A DNA stretch of 64,000 nucleotides from Paractinoplanes tereljensis. GTDB lineage: Bacteria; Actinomycetota; Actinomycetes; Mycobacteriales; Micromonosporaceae. The notes under the pieces were generated by a model, which worked only from the letters and a program-made list of their open reading frames with translations, searched no databases and was not told where the DNA came from. Of the stretch, positions 16,222 to 25,000 are shown piece after piece. Each line of letters starts with the position of its first letter. The first letter of the stretch is position 1. A program made the translations under genes and the position numbers. The stretch is from assembly GCF_016862435.1 (NCBI RefSeq), contig NZ_BOMY01000050.1:186001-250000 (forward strand), in the 5' to 3' direction.

Positions 16222-17480
16222 CCCAGCTTGAAGCTCTGGGCGGCGGTGCCGTTGCAGGTGTACTGCACCAGTTGGACACTGTCGGCCGTGCTGGCGGCCG
16301 GCACGTCCAGGCACTTGCCGCTGTTGCGGTTGATCAGGTGGAAGTAGCCGTCGCTCTCGGCGACCGACTGCCACTGCTGGTTGAGGCCGCCGCTGTAGGT
16401 CCAGGTCTGGATCTTGGCGTTGTCCGCGGTGGAGACGTCGGTGACGTCCAGGGCCTGGGCGGTGTTGGCCTGGTTGTTGACCCGCACGTAGTTACCGGTG
16501 GTGGTCACCAGCTGGTAGTTCTGGGCGGCGGTGCCGTTGCAGGTGTACTGCTGGATGGCGGTGCCGTTGGTGGTGCCGGCCGATCGGGCGTCCAGGCACT
16601 TCCCGCTGTTCTTGTTGATCACCGAGCTGAACCCAGGAGTGGGGGGCGTGGTGGTGCCACCTCCACCGAGCCAGAGCAGGCCGTTGATCAGCCACTGGTT
16701 CTGCTGTGCGCTTGCGAACGTCGACGACGTACGCGTATTGGTTGTGTAGTTCATGCCGTTGTGGCCGAAATTCGCGTACAGCATCTTGTAGTTCTTGTTC
16801 GTCCACATGATCGGGTAGAACCCGCTGCGCCACTGCTGGTTGGGGTCGTCCCCGACCGGGAAGGTCGAGGCGTCCAGTGAGGCCAGGATGTCGATGTTGC
16901 TGTTGTTCCGCAGGTCGTTGCTCCACGAGTACCACTCGCTGACCGACGACTGGATGGTGGCCGGCAGCCCCGCGGTGGACGGGTGGTTGCGGTCCTCGAT
17001 CTTCAGCGTCTCGGCCGTCGGCCCCCAGGTGTTGGAGACGAAGTTCCCCGACCCGAGGAACGTGTTGTAGTACCAGCTCCAGTCGTTCGCGCTGGTGGTG
17101 AACGCGCTCACGTGGAAGCCGAGGAAGCCGCCGCCGTTCTGCATGTACGTCTGGAACGCGGCCCGGCGCTCGGTCGGCGGCCCGTCGTCGAGGAACATCA
17201 CCACCTGCACCCCGGACAGCCCGCTCGCGCTGAGCCGGCTCCAGTCGGTGGTGGCCTCCCAGGTGAAGCCGTATTGCGCGGCGGTCGCCGGAAACCACTC
17301 CTTGGCTTCCTTGTCGAAGTCGATGTGCGCGGCGTCCCACGTTCCGTTGTAGAACGCGAGCACCTTGAACGGCGCCGCCGCGACGGCGGCGTCGGCCGAC
17401 CGGACGGCAATACCGGTGGCGGCCGTCGTGAGCAGGGCAATCGTCGCCACGAGGGCGCGTTTGAGCAGCTTTCGAGCCAC
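16218..17480 (-). CDS. Secreted ThuA-like protein with ricin-type lectin domain
   Basis: A 420-residue secreted protein. After the signal peptide comes a ThuA-like (glutamine-amidotransferase fold) domain, about residues 40-270, with FKVLAFYNGTWDAAHIDF, VVMFLDDGPPTERR and GGGFLGFHVSAF. A Thr/Pro linker leads to a C-terminal ricin B-type lectin domain (about 290-420) with repeated NSGKCLD and QYTCNGTAAQ units and QQW motifs. ThuA relatives act in disaccharide use in other bacteria, and the lectin part should bind sugar polymers. I chose the GTG at 17480 with GAGG upstream; an ATG further upstream (17546) would give a longer, less typical signal peptide. It lies next to a LacI regulator and a GH30 enzyme on the same theme. 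Confidence 0.85.
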   Translation of the reverse strand: MARKLLKRALVATIALLTTAATGIAVRSADAAVAAAPFKVLAFYNGTWDAAHIDFDKEAKEWFPATAAQYGFTWEATTDWSRLSASGLSGVQVVMFLDDGPPTERRAAFQTYMQNGGGFLGFHVSAFTTSANDWSWYYNTFLGSGNFVSNTWGPTAETLKIEDRNHPSTAGLPATIQSSVSEWYSWSNDLRNNSNIDILASLDASTFPVGDDPNQQWRSGFYPIMWTNKNYKMLYANFGHNGMNYTTNTRTSSTFASAQQNQWLINGLLWLGGGGTTTPPTPGFSSVINKNSGKCLDARSAGTTNGTAIQQYTCNGTAAQNYQLVTTTGNYVRVNNQANTAQALDVTDVSTADNAKIQTWTYSGGLNQQWQSVAESDGYFHLINRNSGKCLDVPAASTADSVQLVQYTCNGTAAQSFKLG

Positions 17481-17587
17481 GGTGAGAACCTCGGGGATGA
17501 GAGAGCGGTTGGGGACGCGGCGCCGCTGGACCACATCCTCAGGCATCGATGTCCCGCGCCACAAGGTTAAGAGCCCTAATAGTTAAA

Positions 17588-18610
17588 TTAACTCTCGATC
17601 CTGGCGGCCGGCCCGGTCGAGTCCCGAATGATCAGCTCGGTGGCCAGCTCGATGTGCAGCGCGTCCAGCCGGTGCCGGTTGAGCAGGCGGAGCAGCAGGC
17701 TGACCGCCATCCGGCCCATCTCCGGCAGCGGCTGACGCACCGTGGTCAGCGTCGGCCGGGTCGCCTGGGCCAGGTCGATGTCGTCGAAGCCGGCGATCGA
17801 CAGATCCTCGGGCACCCGCAGACCGAGCTCGGCCGCGGCGGCCAGCGCGCCGGAGGCGGCCTTGTCGTTGAAGCCGAGCAGCGCGGTCGGCCGGTCCGGC
17901 CGGTCGAGCAGGCGTTGTGCGGCCTGGTAGCCGAAGCGGACCGTCGGCTCGCCGGGCAGCGCCAGGGACGGATCGGGCAGCACGCCCGCGTCGGCCAGCG
18001 CGGACGTGTGCCCGGCCCGGCGCGCGTTGCTGGCCAGCCAGTTGTCCGGGCCGGCCAGCAGGCCGATCCGGCGATGACCCAGCTCGACCAGGTGGCCGGT
18101 GAGGCTGCGGGCGCCGGCGAAGTGCGCGGCCGACACCGCGGCGATGTCGCGGGGCACCTGCTCGCGCGGGTCGACCACGACGAACGGGAAACCGGCCGCC
18201 TGCAGCGCGACCAGTTCGGAGCCGGGCTCGGGCGGCAGCACGATGATGGCTCCGGCGATGCCGGTGCGGCCGGCCAGGGTGGGCAGCACGTCGCTGTGCT
18301 GGGCGGCCTCGCCCGCGTTCAGCACCAGCTGCCGGTCGTGCAGGTCGAGCGTCTCGGCGATCGACGAGACGATCAGTCCGAAGTAGTCGGTGAGCACGTA
18401 CGGGCAGCGGACGTAGATCGCGCCGGGCGGGGCCGGCCGGCGCGGGACGGCTCGGCCGCCGAGCTCGGTGATCGCGCGCTGCACCAGGTCGCGGGTCTCC
18501 GGGGCGACGTGCGACTGCTCGTTGAGCACCCGGGAGACGGTCGCGATGGAAACGCCGGCGTGGGCCGCGATGTCGCGGACGGTGACCCTTGTTACCGGCC
18601 CCTGTTTCAT
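17588..18610 (-). CDS. LacI-family transcriptional regulator
   Basis: A 340-residue repressor with an N-terminal LacI helix-turn-helix (VTVRDIAAHAGVSIATVSRV) and a periplasmic-binding-protein-like sensor domain ending in SIAGFDDIDLAQATRPTLTTV. It is divergent from the GH30 gene and upstream of the ThuA/lectin gene in its own direction. It probably controls both in response to a sugar released from the target glycan. A palindrome in the divergent gap is a candidate operator. Confidence 0.9.
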   Translation of the reverse strand: MKQGPVTRVTVRDIAAHAGVSIATVSRVLNEQSHVAPETRDLVQRAITELGGRAVPRRPAPPGAIYVRCPYVLTDYFGLIVSSIAETLDLHDRQLVLNAGEAAQHSDVLPTLAGRTGIAGAIIVLPPEPGSELVALQAAGFPFVVVDPREQVPRDIAAVSAAHFAGARSLTGHLVELGHRRIGLLAGPDNWLASNARRAGHTSALADAGVLPDPSLALPGEPTVRFGYQAAQRLLDRPDRPTALLGFNDKAASGALAAAAELGLRVPEDLSIAGFDDIDLAQATRPTLTTVRQPLPEMGRMAVSLLLRLLNRHRLDALHIELATELIIRDSTGPAARIES

Positions 18611-18665
18611 GACTCGAGCATAGACATTGACGTCTTTCGAACGGGCTGGTTACCTACCTGTATCA

Positions 18666-18686
18666 GAAACATTCCATGATTGTTTC
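18666..18686. promoter_or_regulatory. Candidate LacI operator
   Basis: An inverted repeat GAAACA-N9-TGTTTC lies between the divergent LacI and GH30 genes, 21 bases before the GH30 start. Its position and GAAAC/GTTTC half sites are consistent with a LacI-family operator. Confidence 0.5.
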
Positions 18687-18707
18687 AGCTTGTTACAGGG
18701 AGATCCC

Positions 18708-20543
18708 ATGGCCGGCCTCGGAACCGCCCTACTCTCCGTACTCCTGCTCGCCGCGCCGCCGCCGCAGCATGCTCCCGGCGCCGCGCGCGTCTGGGTCACC
18801 TCGCCGGACGGCAGCAGTTACGTCGGCACCGTCGACTTCGGCGCGGCCGCCGACACCGCAACTCCCACGATCGTGATCGACCCCGCCCGGAAATTTCAGA
18901 CGATGACCGGTTTCGGGGCGTCTCTTACCGACTCGTCGGCTGCGGTTCTCTATCGACTTGCCCCGGCCGCGCGGGACGCCGTGATGGTGGATCTCTTCGC
19001 GCACGACCGGATCAACCTCTTGCGGCAGCCGATCGGGGCCTCCGACTTCACCGACGAGCCGGCCTACACCTACGACGACGTGCCGGCCGGGCAGACCGAT
19101 TACGCGTTGCGGCACTTCAGCATCGCGCACGACCGCGCGCAGATCCTGCCGCTGCTGCGCCAGGCTGCAAAACTCAACCCCGAACTACAGATCATGGGTA
19201 CGCCGTGGTCGCCCCCGGCCTGGATGAAGACCAACGGGTCGCTGATCGGCGGCCGACTGATCGACAGCCCGGCGATCTACCGGGCGTACGCCTCGTACCT
19301 GCTGAAATTCGTCCAGGCCTACCGGGCCGAGGGCGTCCGCGTCGACTACCTGACGTTGCAGAACGAGCCGCAGAACCGCGCCCCCTCCGGTTACCCCGGT
19401 ATGGACCTGCCGTCCTGGCAGGCGGCCAAGGTGATCGAACAGCTCGGCCCGATGCTGCGCTTCGAGAAAACCAAGATCCTGGGGTACGACCACAACTGGA
19501 ATGAGCACCCGAACGACGCTGCCAACACCCCGCCGGACGAGGTCGCCGACATCGACCACTACCCGCAGGAGCTGCTGTCGACCCCGGCCGCCCGCTGGGT
19601 CGCCGGCACCGCCTACCACTGCTACTCCGGTGACCCGAGCGCGATGACCGCCCTGCACAACGAGTTCCCGGCCAAGGACATCTACTTCACCGAATGTTCC
19701 GGCAGCCAGTCCGGCGCAACCTTCTCCGACACGTTGAAGTGGCACGCCCGGAACCTGATCATCGGCAACACCCGGAACTGGGCGAAGACCGTCGTCAACT
19801 GGAACCTCGCACTCGACGAGACGAACGGCCCGCACACCGGCGGCTGCGGCACCTGCACCGGCGTCGTCACCGTCGGCGCGACCGTGACGCGAAACGCCGA
19901 GTACTACACGCTCGGTCACCTGGCCCGCTTCGTCCGGCCCGGCGCGACCCGGGTGGCCAGCACCTCGTTCGGCACCACCGGCTGGAACGGCCAGGTCATG
20001 GACGTGGCATTCGTGAACCCGGACGGCAGCACGGTGCTTGTCGCGCACAACGAGAACGACAACCCGCAGGCGGTCGCGGTCCGGATCGGCGACCGCCAGT
20101 TCAGCTACACGCTGCCGGGCGGCTCGCTGGCCACGTTCGTCTGGCGCGGCCACGGTTCAAAAGACCGGCCGATCGCCCCGACCGGCTGGACCGCCACCGG
20201 CACCGGCGACGTCCCGGCCAACGCGGTCGACGACGACGCCAGCACCCGCTTCAGCACCGGCGCGGCCCAGCAGCCGGGCCAATATCTGCAGGTGGACCTG
20301 GGTCGAGCACAGCCGGTGCGGCGGATCGTCTTCGACACCGGCGCCTCGACCGGCGACTACCCGCGCGGCTATGCGATCACCGCGTCGGCCGACGGAGTGC
20401 GTTGGACGTCGGTGCGCAGCGAAGGAACCGGACAATTCGTCGAGGGTGACCTGCGCGGGCGAAATGTTCGCTTCGTGAAGATCACCCAGACGGCGGCGGC
20501 CGACGCCTGGTGGTCGGTCGCCGACGTCCGCGCATACCGCTAG
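18708..20543 (+). CDS. Secreted GH30-family glycosidase with C-terminal F5/8-type carbohydrate-binding domain
   Basis: A 611-residue secreted glycoside hydrolase of family 30 (glucosylceramidase/beta-1,6-glucanase type). After a short signal peptide the catalytic domain shows FQTMTGFGASLTDSSA, GTPWSPPAWMKTNG, the acid/base Glu in TLQNEPQNR (about residue 220) and the nucleophile Glu in YFTECSGSQ (about residue 329). A beta-sandwich follows. The last 140 residues resemble a discoidin (F5/8 type C) module: NAVDDDASTRFSTG, GQYLQVDLG, VRFVKITQT. The ATG at 18708 follows a weak ribosome site (CAGGGAGA). Its stop codon shares bases with the convergent SDR gene. Confidence 0.92.
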   Translation: MAGLGTALLSVLLLAAPPPQHAPGAARVWVTSPDGSSYVGTVDFGAAADTATPTIVIDPARKFQTMTGFGASLTDSSAAVLYRLAPAARDAVMVDLFAHDRINLLRQPIGASDFTDEPAYTYDDVPAGQTDYALRHFSIAHDRAQILPLLRQAAKLNPELQIMGTPWSPPAWMKTNGSLIGGRLIDSPAIYRAYASYLLKFVQAYRAEGVRVDYLTLQNEPQNRAPSGYPGMDLPSWQAAKVIEQLGPMLRFEKTKILGYDHNWNEHPNDAANTPPDEVADIDHYPQELLSTPAARWVAGTAYHCYSGDPSAMTALHNEFPAKDIYFTECSGSQSGATFSDTLKWHARNLIIGNTRNWAKTVVNWNLALDETNGPHTGGCGTCTGVVTVGATVTRNAEYYTLGHLARFVRPGATRVASTSFGTTGWNGQVMDVAFVNPDGSTVLVAHNENDNPQAVAVRIGDRQFSYTLPGGSLATFVWRGHGSKDRPIAPTGWTATGTGDVPANAVDDDASTRFSTGAAQQPGQYLQVDLGRAQPVRRIVFDTGASTGDYPRGYAITASADGVRWTSVRSEGTGQFVEGDLRGRNVRFVKITQTAAADAWWSVADVRAYR

Positions 20544-21235
20544 AGCACCGCCTGGGTGTAGAAGAGGCTGGGGTCGGCGGCCAGGGACGCCTTCACGTGG
20601 GCGCTCCAGTCGTCGGCCACAACCTCGAACTGGTTGGCCTCGATGCCGTCCAGGGCGGCCTTCACCACGGCGGCCGGCGCGATCTTCGGGCCGTCGTAGT
20701 CGGCCATCATGTCGGTGTCGGCCGCACCCAGGTGCAGGCCGGTGACCAGCGTCTTCTGCGCCACCAGCTCCAGCCGTACGCCGTTGGTCAGGTTCCAGGC
20801 GGCGGCCTTGGCCGCGCCGTAAGCGCCGGCGCCGTCGTAGTTGAACCAGGAGAGCGCCGACAGCACGTTCAGGATCGCGCCGCCGCCGAGGCGGGGAGCG
20901 AACGCCCGGATCATGTTGAGCGGACCCCAGAAGTTGGTGTCGATCTCCTGGCGGATGGTGTCGAGATCGCCGGCGAGCAGGTTCGCCCCGGTCGAGACGC
21001 CGGCGTTGTTGATCAGCAGCGTGACGTCGCTCGCAACCAAAGCGGCGGCCGCGATCGAGGCCGGATCGGTGATGTCGAGCTTCAGCGGGATGACCCCGGG
21101 GAGGTCGATCGTCTCCGGGCGGCGGGCCGCCGCGTACACCTTGGTGGCCCCGCGCTCGAGAAGCTGGACGGTGAACTCGCGGCCGATGCCGCGGTTAGCC
21201 CCGGTGACCAGGGCAATTGCTCCGGAAATCTGCAT
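20540..21235 (-). CDS. Short-chain dehydrogenase/reductase
   Basis: A 231-residue classical SDR. It has the NAD(P)-binding TGANRGIGREF motif, NNAG, and the active-site YGAAK (Tyr and Lys of YxxxK) after a Ser in LNVLSALS. It probably reduces a carbonyl compound; the substrate is unknown. The ATG at 21235 is used because an upstream extension would cross the MerR-type operator. The putative -10 lies 7 bases before this ATG, so the transcript may be leaderless. It is divergent from a MerR gene, which likely activates it. Confidence 0.9.
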   Translation of the reverse strand: MQISGAIALVTGANRGIGREFTVQLLERGATKVYAAARRPETIDLPGVIPLKLDITDPASIAAAALVASDVTLLINNAGVSTGANLLAGDLDTIRQEIDTNFWGPLNMIRAFAPRLGGGAILNVLSALSWFNYDGAGAYGAAKAAAWNLTNGVRLELVAQKTLVTGLHLGAADTDMMADYDGPKIAPAAVVKAALDGIEANQFEVVADDWSAHVKASLAADPSLFYTQAVL

Positions 21236-21252
21236 AAGGGATACGCTAGAAC

Positions 21253-21268
21253 CTGACGTTGACGTCAG
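21253..21268. promoter_or_regulatory. MerR-type operator in the SDR promoter
   Basis: The palindrome CTGACGT-TG-ACGTCAG lies between divergent MerR and SDR genes. On the minus strand it sits between a TTGCCT-like -35 and a TAGCGT-like -10 about 19-20 bp apart, the stretched spacing typical of MerR-activated promoters. Confidence 0.7.
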
Positions 21269-21295
21269 AGGCAAGAACTGCGATCGGAGTCACCC

Positions 21296-21679
21296 ATGCG
21301 GATCGGCGAGCTGGCCACCCAGGCGGGCGTGAGCGTCCGTGCCCTGCGCTACTACGAGGAGCAGGGCCTGCTCGGCTCGGTGCGCAGCCCCAGCGGCCAG
21401 CGGCACTACGTCGAGGCCGCGGTCGACCGGGTCCAGCTCATCCAGCACCTCTACGCGGCCGGCCTGGCCAGCCGCACGATCGCCGAGCTGCTCCCGTGCG
21501 TGGACGCCCAGGTCAGCACACCGGAGTCCCGCGCGACGCTGTCCGCCGAGCGCGACCGCATCGATCGGCAGATCACCGAGCTGATCCAGACCCGCGACCG
21601 CCTCGACGCGATCATCGACCTCACCACCCGCCCCGACCTGAGCGGCTGCGTGATCAAGGAAGACAGCTACGCGATGTAG
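21296..21679 (+). CDS. MerR-family transcriptional regulator
   Basis: A 127-residue regulator with the MerR winged helix (MRIGELATQAGVSVRALRYYEEQGLL) and a short coiled-coil dimerisation helix. It lacks the Cys pair of metal sensors at the usual place; the Cys residues in LLPCVD and SGCVIKE are isolated. The divergent SDR gene and the operator in its promoter point to local control of that enzyme. Its last 13 bases overlap the end of a convergent cupin gene. Confidence 0.92.
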   Translation: MRIGELATQAGVSVRALRYYEEQGLLGSVRSPSGQRHYVEAAVDRVQLIQHLYAAGLASRTIAELLPCVDAQVSTPESRATLSAERDRIDRQITELIQTRDRLDAIIDLTTRPDLSGCVIKEDSYAM

Positions 21680-21996
21680 AGCTTCCGCAGCGGCTCGGAG
21701 ACTTCCCAGACCGTCTTCGTCCCGGCCGTCAGCCGCACGAGATCACCAGCGGAAACAGCGACCGGGTCGCCGCCGTCGACGGTGATGGTCGCGGCCCCGG
21801 CCAGCAGCAGGAACACCTCGTCGACCTCGACGTCCCGGACCGCCCCGACGCTCATCTCCCAGACGCCGACCTCGACGCCGGTCGACCCGAGCGTGGTGAT
21901 CGCGGTGCTGCCGAGCGTCGGCGCGCCCGACACCACCTCGTCGTCTGCGGCCGGTGAGTGTTCCACGGCCACGTCGGCCAGGCGAAAGATCTCCAT
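21667..21996 (-). CDS. Small cupin-domain protein
   Basis: A 109-residue single-domain cupin of the DUF861/EutQ-like kind, with WEMSVGAVRDVEVDEVFLLL and AGDLVRLTAGTKTVWEV as the two cupin motifs. The metal-binding His residues of the classical motif are mostly absent (VDEVF rather than HxH), so it may bind metal weakly or not at all. The function is unknown. It converges on merR with a 13-base overlap of the coding ends. Confidence 0.75.
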   Translation of the reverse strand: MEIFRLADVAVEHSPAADDEVVSGAPTLGSTAITTLGSTGVEVGVWEMSVGAVRDVEVDEVFLLLAGAATITVDGGDPVAVSAGDLVRLTAGTKTVWEVSEPLRKLYIA

Positions 21997-22020
21997 GACC
22001 GGCAGCCTAACCCGCCAAGA

Positions 22021-25000
22021 TCAGGAAGAGCCCAGCCGGCCGATCGCCGTGGACACGTCGCCGACCCGGTCGGCGAGCAGGCCGACCGCGCCCACCGCCC
22101 GGCTCATCGGGTCGTCGCCGGAGCCGCCCAGCGCCTTCGACCGCAGGTAGGCCGCTTTAACCTCGGCCCAACGTGACGCCTGCGCCGGGGTCAGCCGCCC
22201 GCGCAGCTCGGCCAGCTTGAGCAGGTTGGCCTCGGCGCCGGTGGTCAGCGTCTGCGCCTCGCCGGCGTAGTGGTCGTCGAGCACCGCCTCGATCTCGTCG
22301 TCGTTCATCGCCGGGACGATGCGTTCGGCCAGCTTGTTCATGTTGCGGTAGGAGCCCTGCAGCCGGAACGGCGGCTCGGTGCGGGAGTCGTCGGCCTGCC
22401 CGGCCGAGGCGATGTAGGCCTGGTTGTTGCGCAACACCACCTGCTGCACCCGCCGCATCTTCTGCAGCACCGACAGCACCTGGGAAAGTTCGGCCGCCGA
22501 ATACGCGTAGGAGAGCCGGTCCGGCCGGACGGTCTCGTCGCCCGCGGCGAGCCGCACGAGCAGCGGCAGGTCGTCCCGGGAGCGGGTGGCCAGCGGCGCC
22601 AGCACCGAGTTCGAGGTGAGCGCGTTCTCCAGATAGGACATCTCGAAGACGTCGGACCGGCCGCTCAGCACGTCGCCGAGGTTCCACACGTCGGCCCGGT
22701 TGGCCAGCATGTCGGGAATCCGGAAGCGCTGCCCGCTCTCGGTGTACGGGTTACCGGCCATGCACACCGCGAATCGCTTGCCCCGCAGGTCGTACCGCTT
22801 GGCCGAGCCCTCCCACACGCCCTCCATCTGCCGTTGCGCGTCGCACAGCGAGATGAACTTCTGCAGCAGCTCGGGCGAGGTGTGCTGGATGTCGTCCAGG
22901 TAGAGCAGGACGTTGTTGCCCATCTCCAGCGCGAACGAGATCTTCTCGATCTCCTGCCGGGCCGTCGAGTTGGGCGCGGCCAGCGGGTCGACCGAGGTGA
23001 CCGCGTGGCCCAGCGCCGGCCCGTTGACCTTGACGAAGACCAGGCCGAGCCGGTTCGCGACGTACTCCATCAGGGTCGTCTTGCCGTACCCGGGCGGCGA
23101 GATCAGCAGCAGCAGGCCGGACTGGTCGGTGCGCTTGGCGTCGCCCGCCGCGCCCAGCTGCCGGGCCAGGTTGTCGCCGATCAGCGGCAGGTAGACCTCG
23201 TCGAGCAGCCGGTTGCGGACGAAGGCGGTCATCACCGCCGGACGATATTCATCCAGGCGGAGACGGTCGCGCTCGGTGGCGGCGAGGGCATTGCGCCGTT
23301 TCTGGTACGTCCTAAAAGCCGGCACCGCCGCTTCGCGGAACGAGCGGGTCCCGGCCAGGAACTGGTCGAGCCGCAGCGCCAGCCGGCCGCCGGTGATCCG
23401 GGGGTGCACGCCGAGCAGCCCTTCAACCGTGGCGTCCAAGGCCGCCGCCGAGTCGTACCGGGTCAGCTGGGTGCCGGTGAGTTCGATCGCGACCGCCTCG
23501 ACAAGGTCGTCCTCGCTGCCGGCGTCCGGAACCGCCGACCGGAACGCGGTCAGCCAGCCGGTGATCAGCTGCCGCCGCTCGGCCACGGTCGGCAGCCCGG
23601 CGAGGTCGTCCAGGTAGCCGCGGGCGGCCCGGTGGAACTTGTCGAGGAAGGTCCGGGCGCCGGCCGCGGTGACGAACCCGGCCGTCCCGCCGGCCAGCTC
23701 CTCGACCAGGTACTCACCGATGGGCTCCTGAGCGACCGCGGAGATCTCGGCGGCCAGCTCGGCCAGCGGGAGGCCGGAGCCGAACGCGGTGCGGGCCCGG
23801 GCCAGCGATGTCGCCCGCACGGTCCAGGCGGTGCGCTGCTCGGCGGTGGTGGAGAAGACCCAGAACAGCTGGGCGGCGACCCGCACCGACGGCTCGAAGC
23901 GCAGCAGTCCGGCCCCGGCGTGCAGGCGGATCACCGCCGACAGGATCAGCACCGCGTCGGCGTCGTGCACGCCGCGCTCGTACCCCTCGTCGATGCGTGA
24001 CTCGGCTTCCCGACGTACGAAATCGGGCAGGGACCCATCGGCCAGCGCGACCGCCGCACCGGCCGGATCGGCCGCGAAGATCGCGGCCGCCAGGTGTTCG
24101 GCCCGATAGACCGACGCGTTTTCCGAGGCCAGCGCCTGCGGCCAGAACGGGCGGGTGTCGGCGATGAAGGACGTGTCCCGGATCGGCGCCCGATAGTCGG
24201 TGCCGGTGATGGTGAAAGCCAGGTCGGGGCCGTCCGGCACCAGCGTCAGGTCGATGGCCTGGGTGTTCACCGCGAAGGTGTGCCGGCCGAGCCGGATCGT
24301 GGTGCCGCCCTCGCCATACAGGTCGAGGCGGTCGCGCAGGGCGCGCCCGGCCTCCTGCCGGGCCGCCTTGACGCGTCCGTCCAGCTCCTCGGCGCGTACG
24401 GCATCGCCGAGCTCACGCAGATCGGCCGCGACCGACCGCAGCTTGGCGACCATCGGATCGGTGGCGAAGTAGGTGTTGACCTCGTCCAGCGTGGACAGTC
24501 CGGCGACCCGCCGCTGCACGCTGACCAGGGTGCGCTGGGCCGACGCGACAAGCCGGTCGGCCCGCCGCTGCCGCTCGTCGATCAGCCCCTGCCGCCGGCC
24601 CGCGAACGCCTCGTAGAGCTCGGCCCGCTTGGCCGCCAGCTGGTCGACGAAGTCGTCGAACTCGCCGAATCGGGTCTCCAAGGCCTCGACCTGCAGCATC
24701 AGCTTGGCCGACTGCTCGTCGCAGCGTTCCGGCGTGTCGGCCGCCGCGAGCCCGGCCGTCACGGCCTGCCCGAGCAGCGCGAACTCGGCCGCGAAGGCGG
24801 CCCGTCCCTCGACCGCGGCCAGATCGCGGCGCCGCCCGTCCAGGGTGGCCCGGGCCCGGTTGATGCCGCCGAGCACCTCACCGATGCGTTCCAGGATGGC
24901 GACCCGCACGGTGGCGTCGGCGATCTCCAGCCCGCCCACCACGTCGATCACCACCTGCAGGCCGTCGGCCTGCTCGGTGAGCTTGTCGGCGACCGGCTGC

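Noticed and set aside
16325..17164. Plus-strand open frames through the ThuA/lectin gene
   Set aside because: The minus strand encodes a signal peptide, a ThuA domain and ricin repeats; the plus frames encode nothing recognisable.
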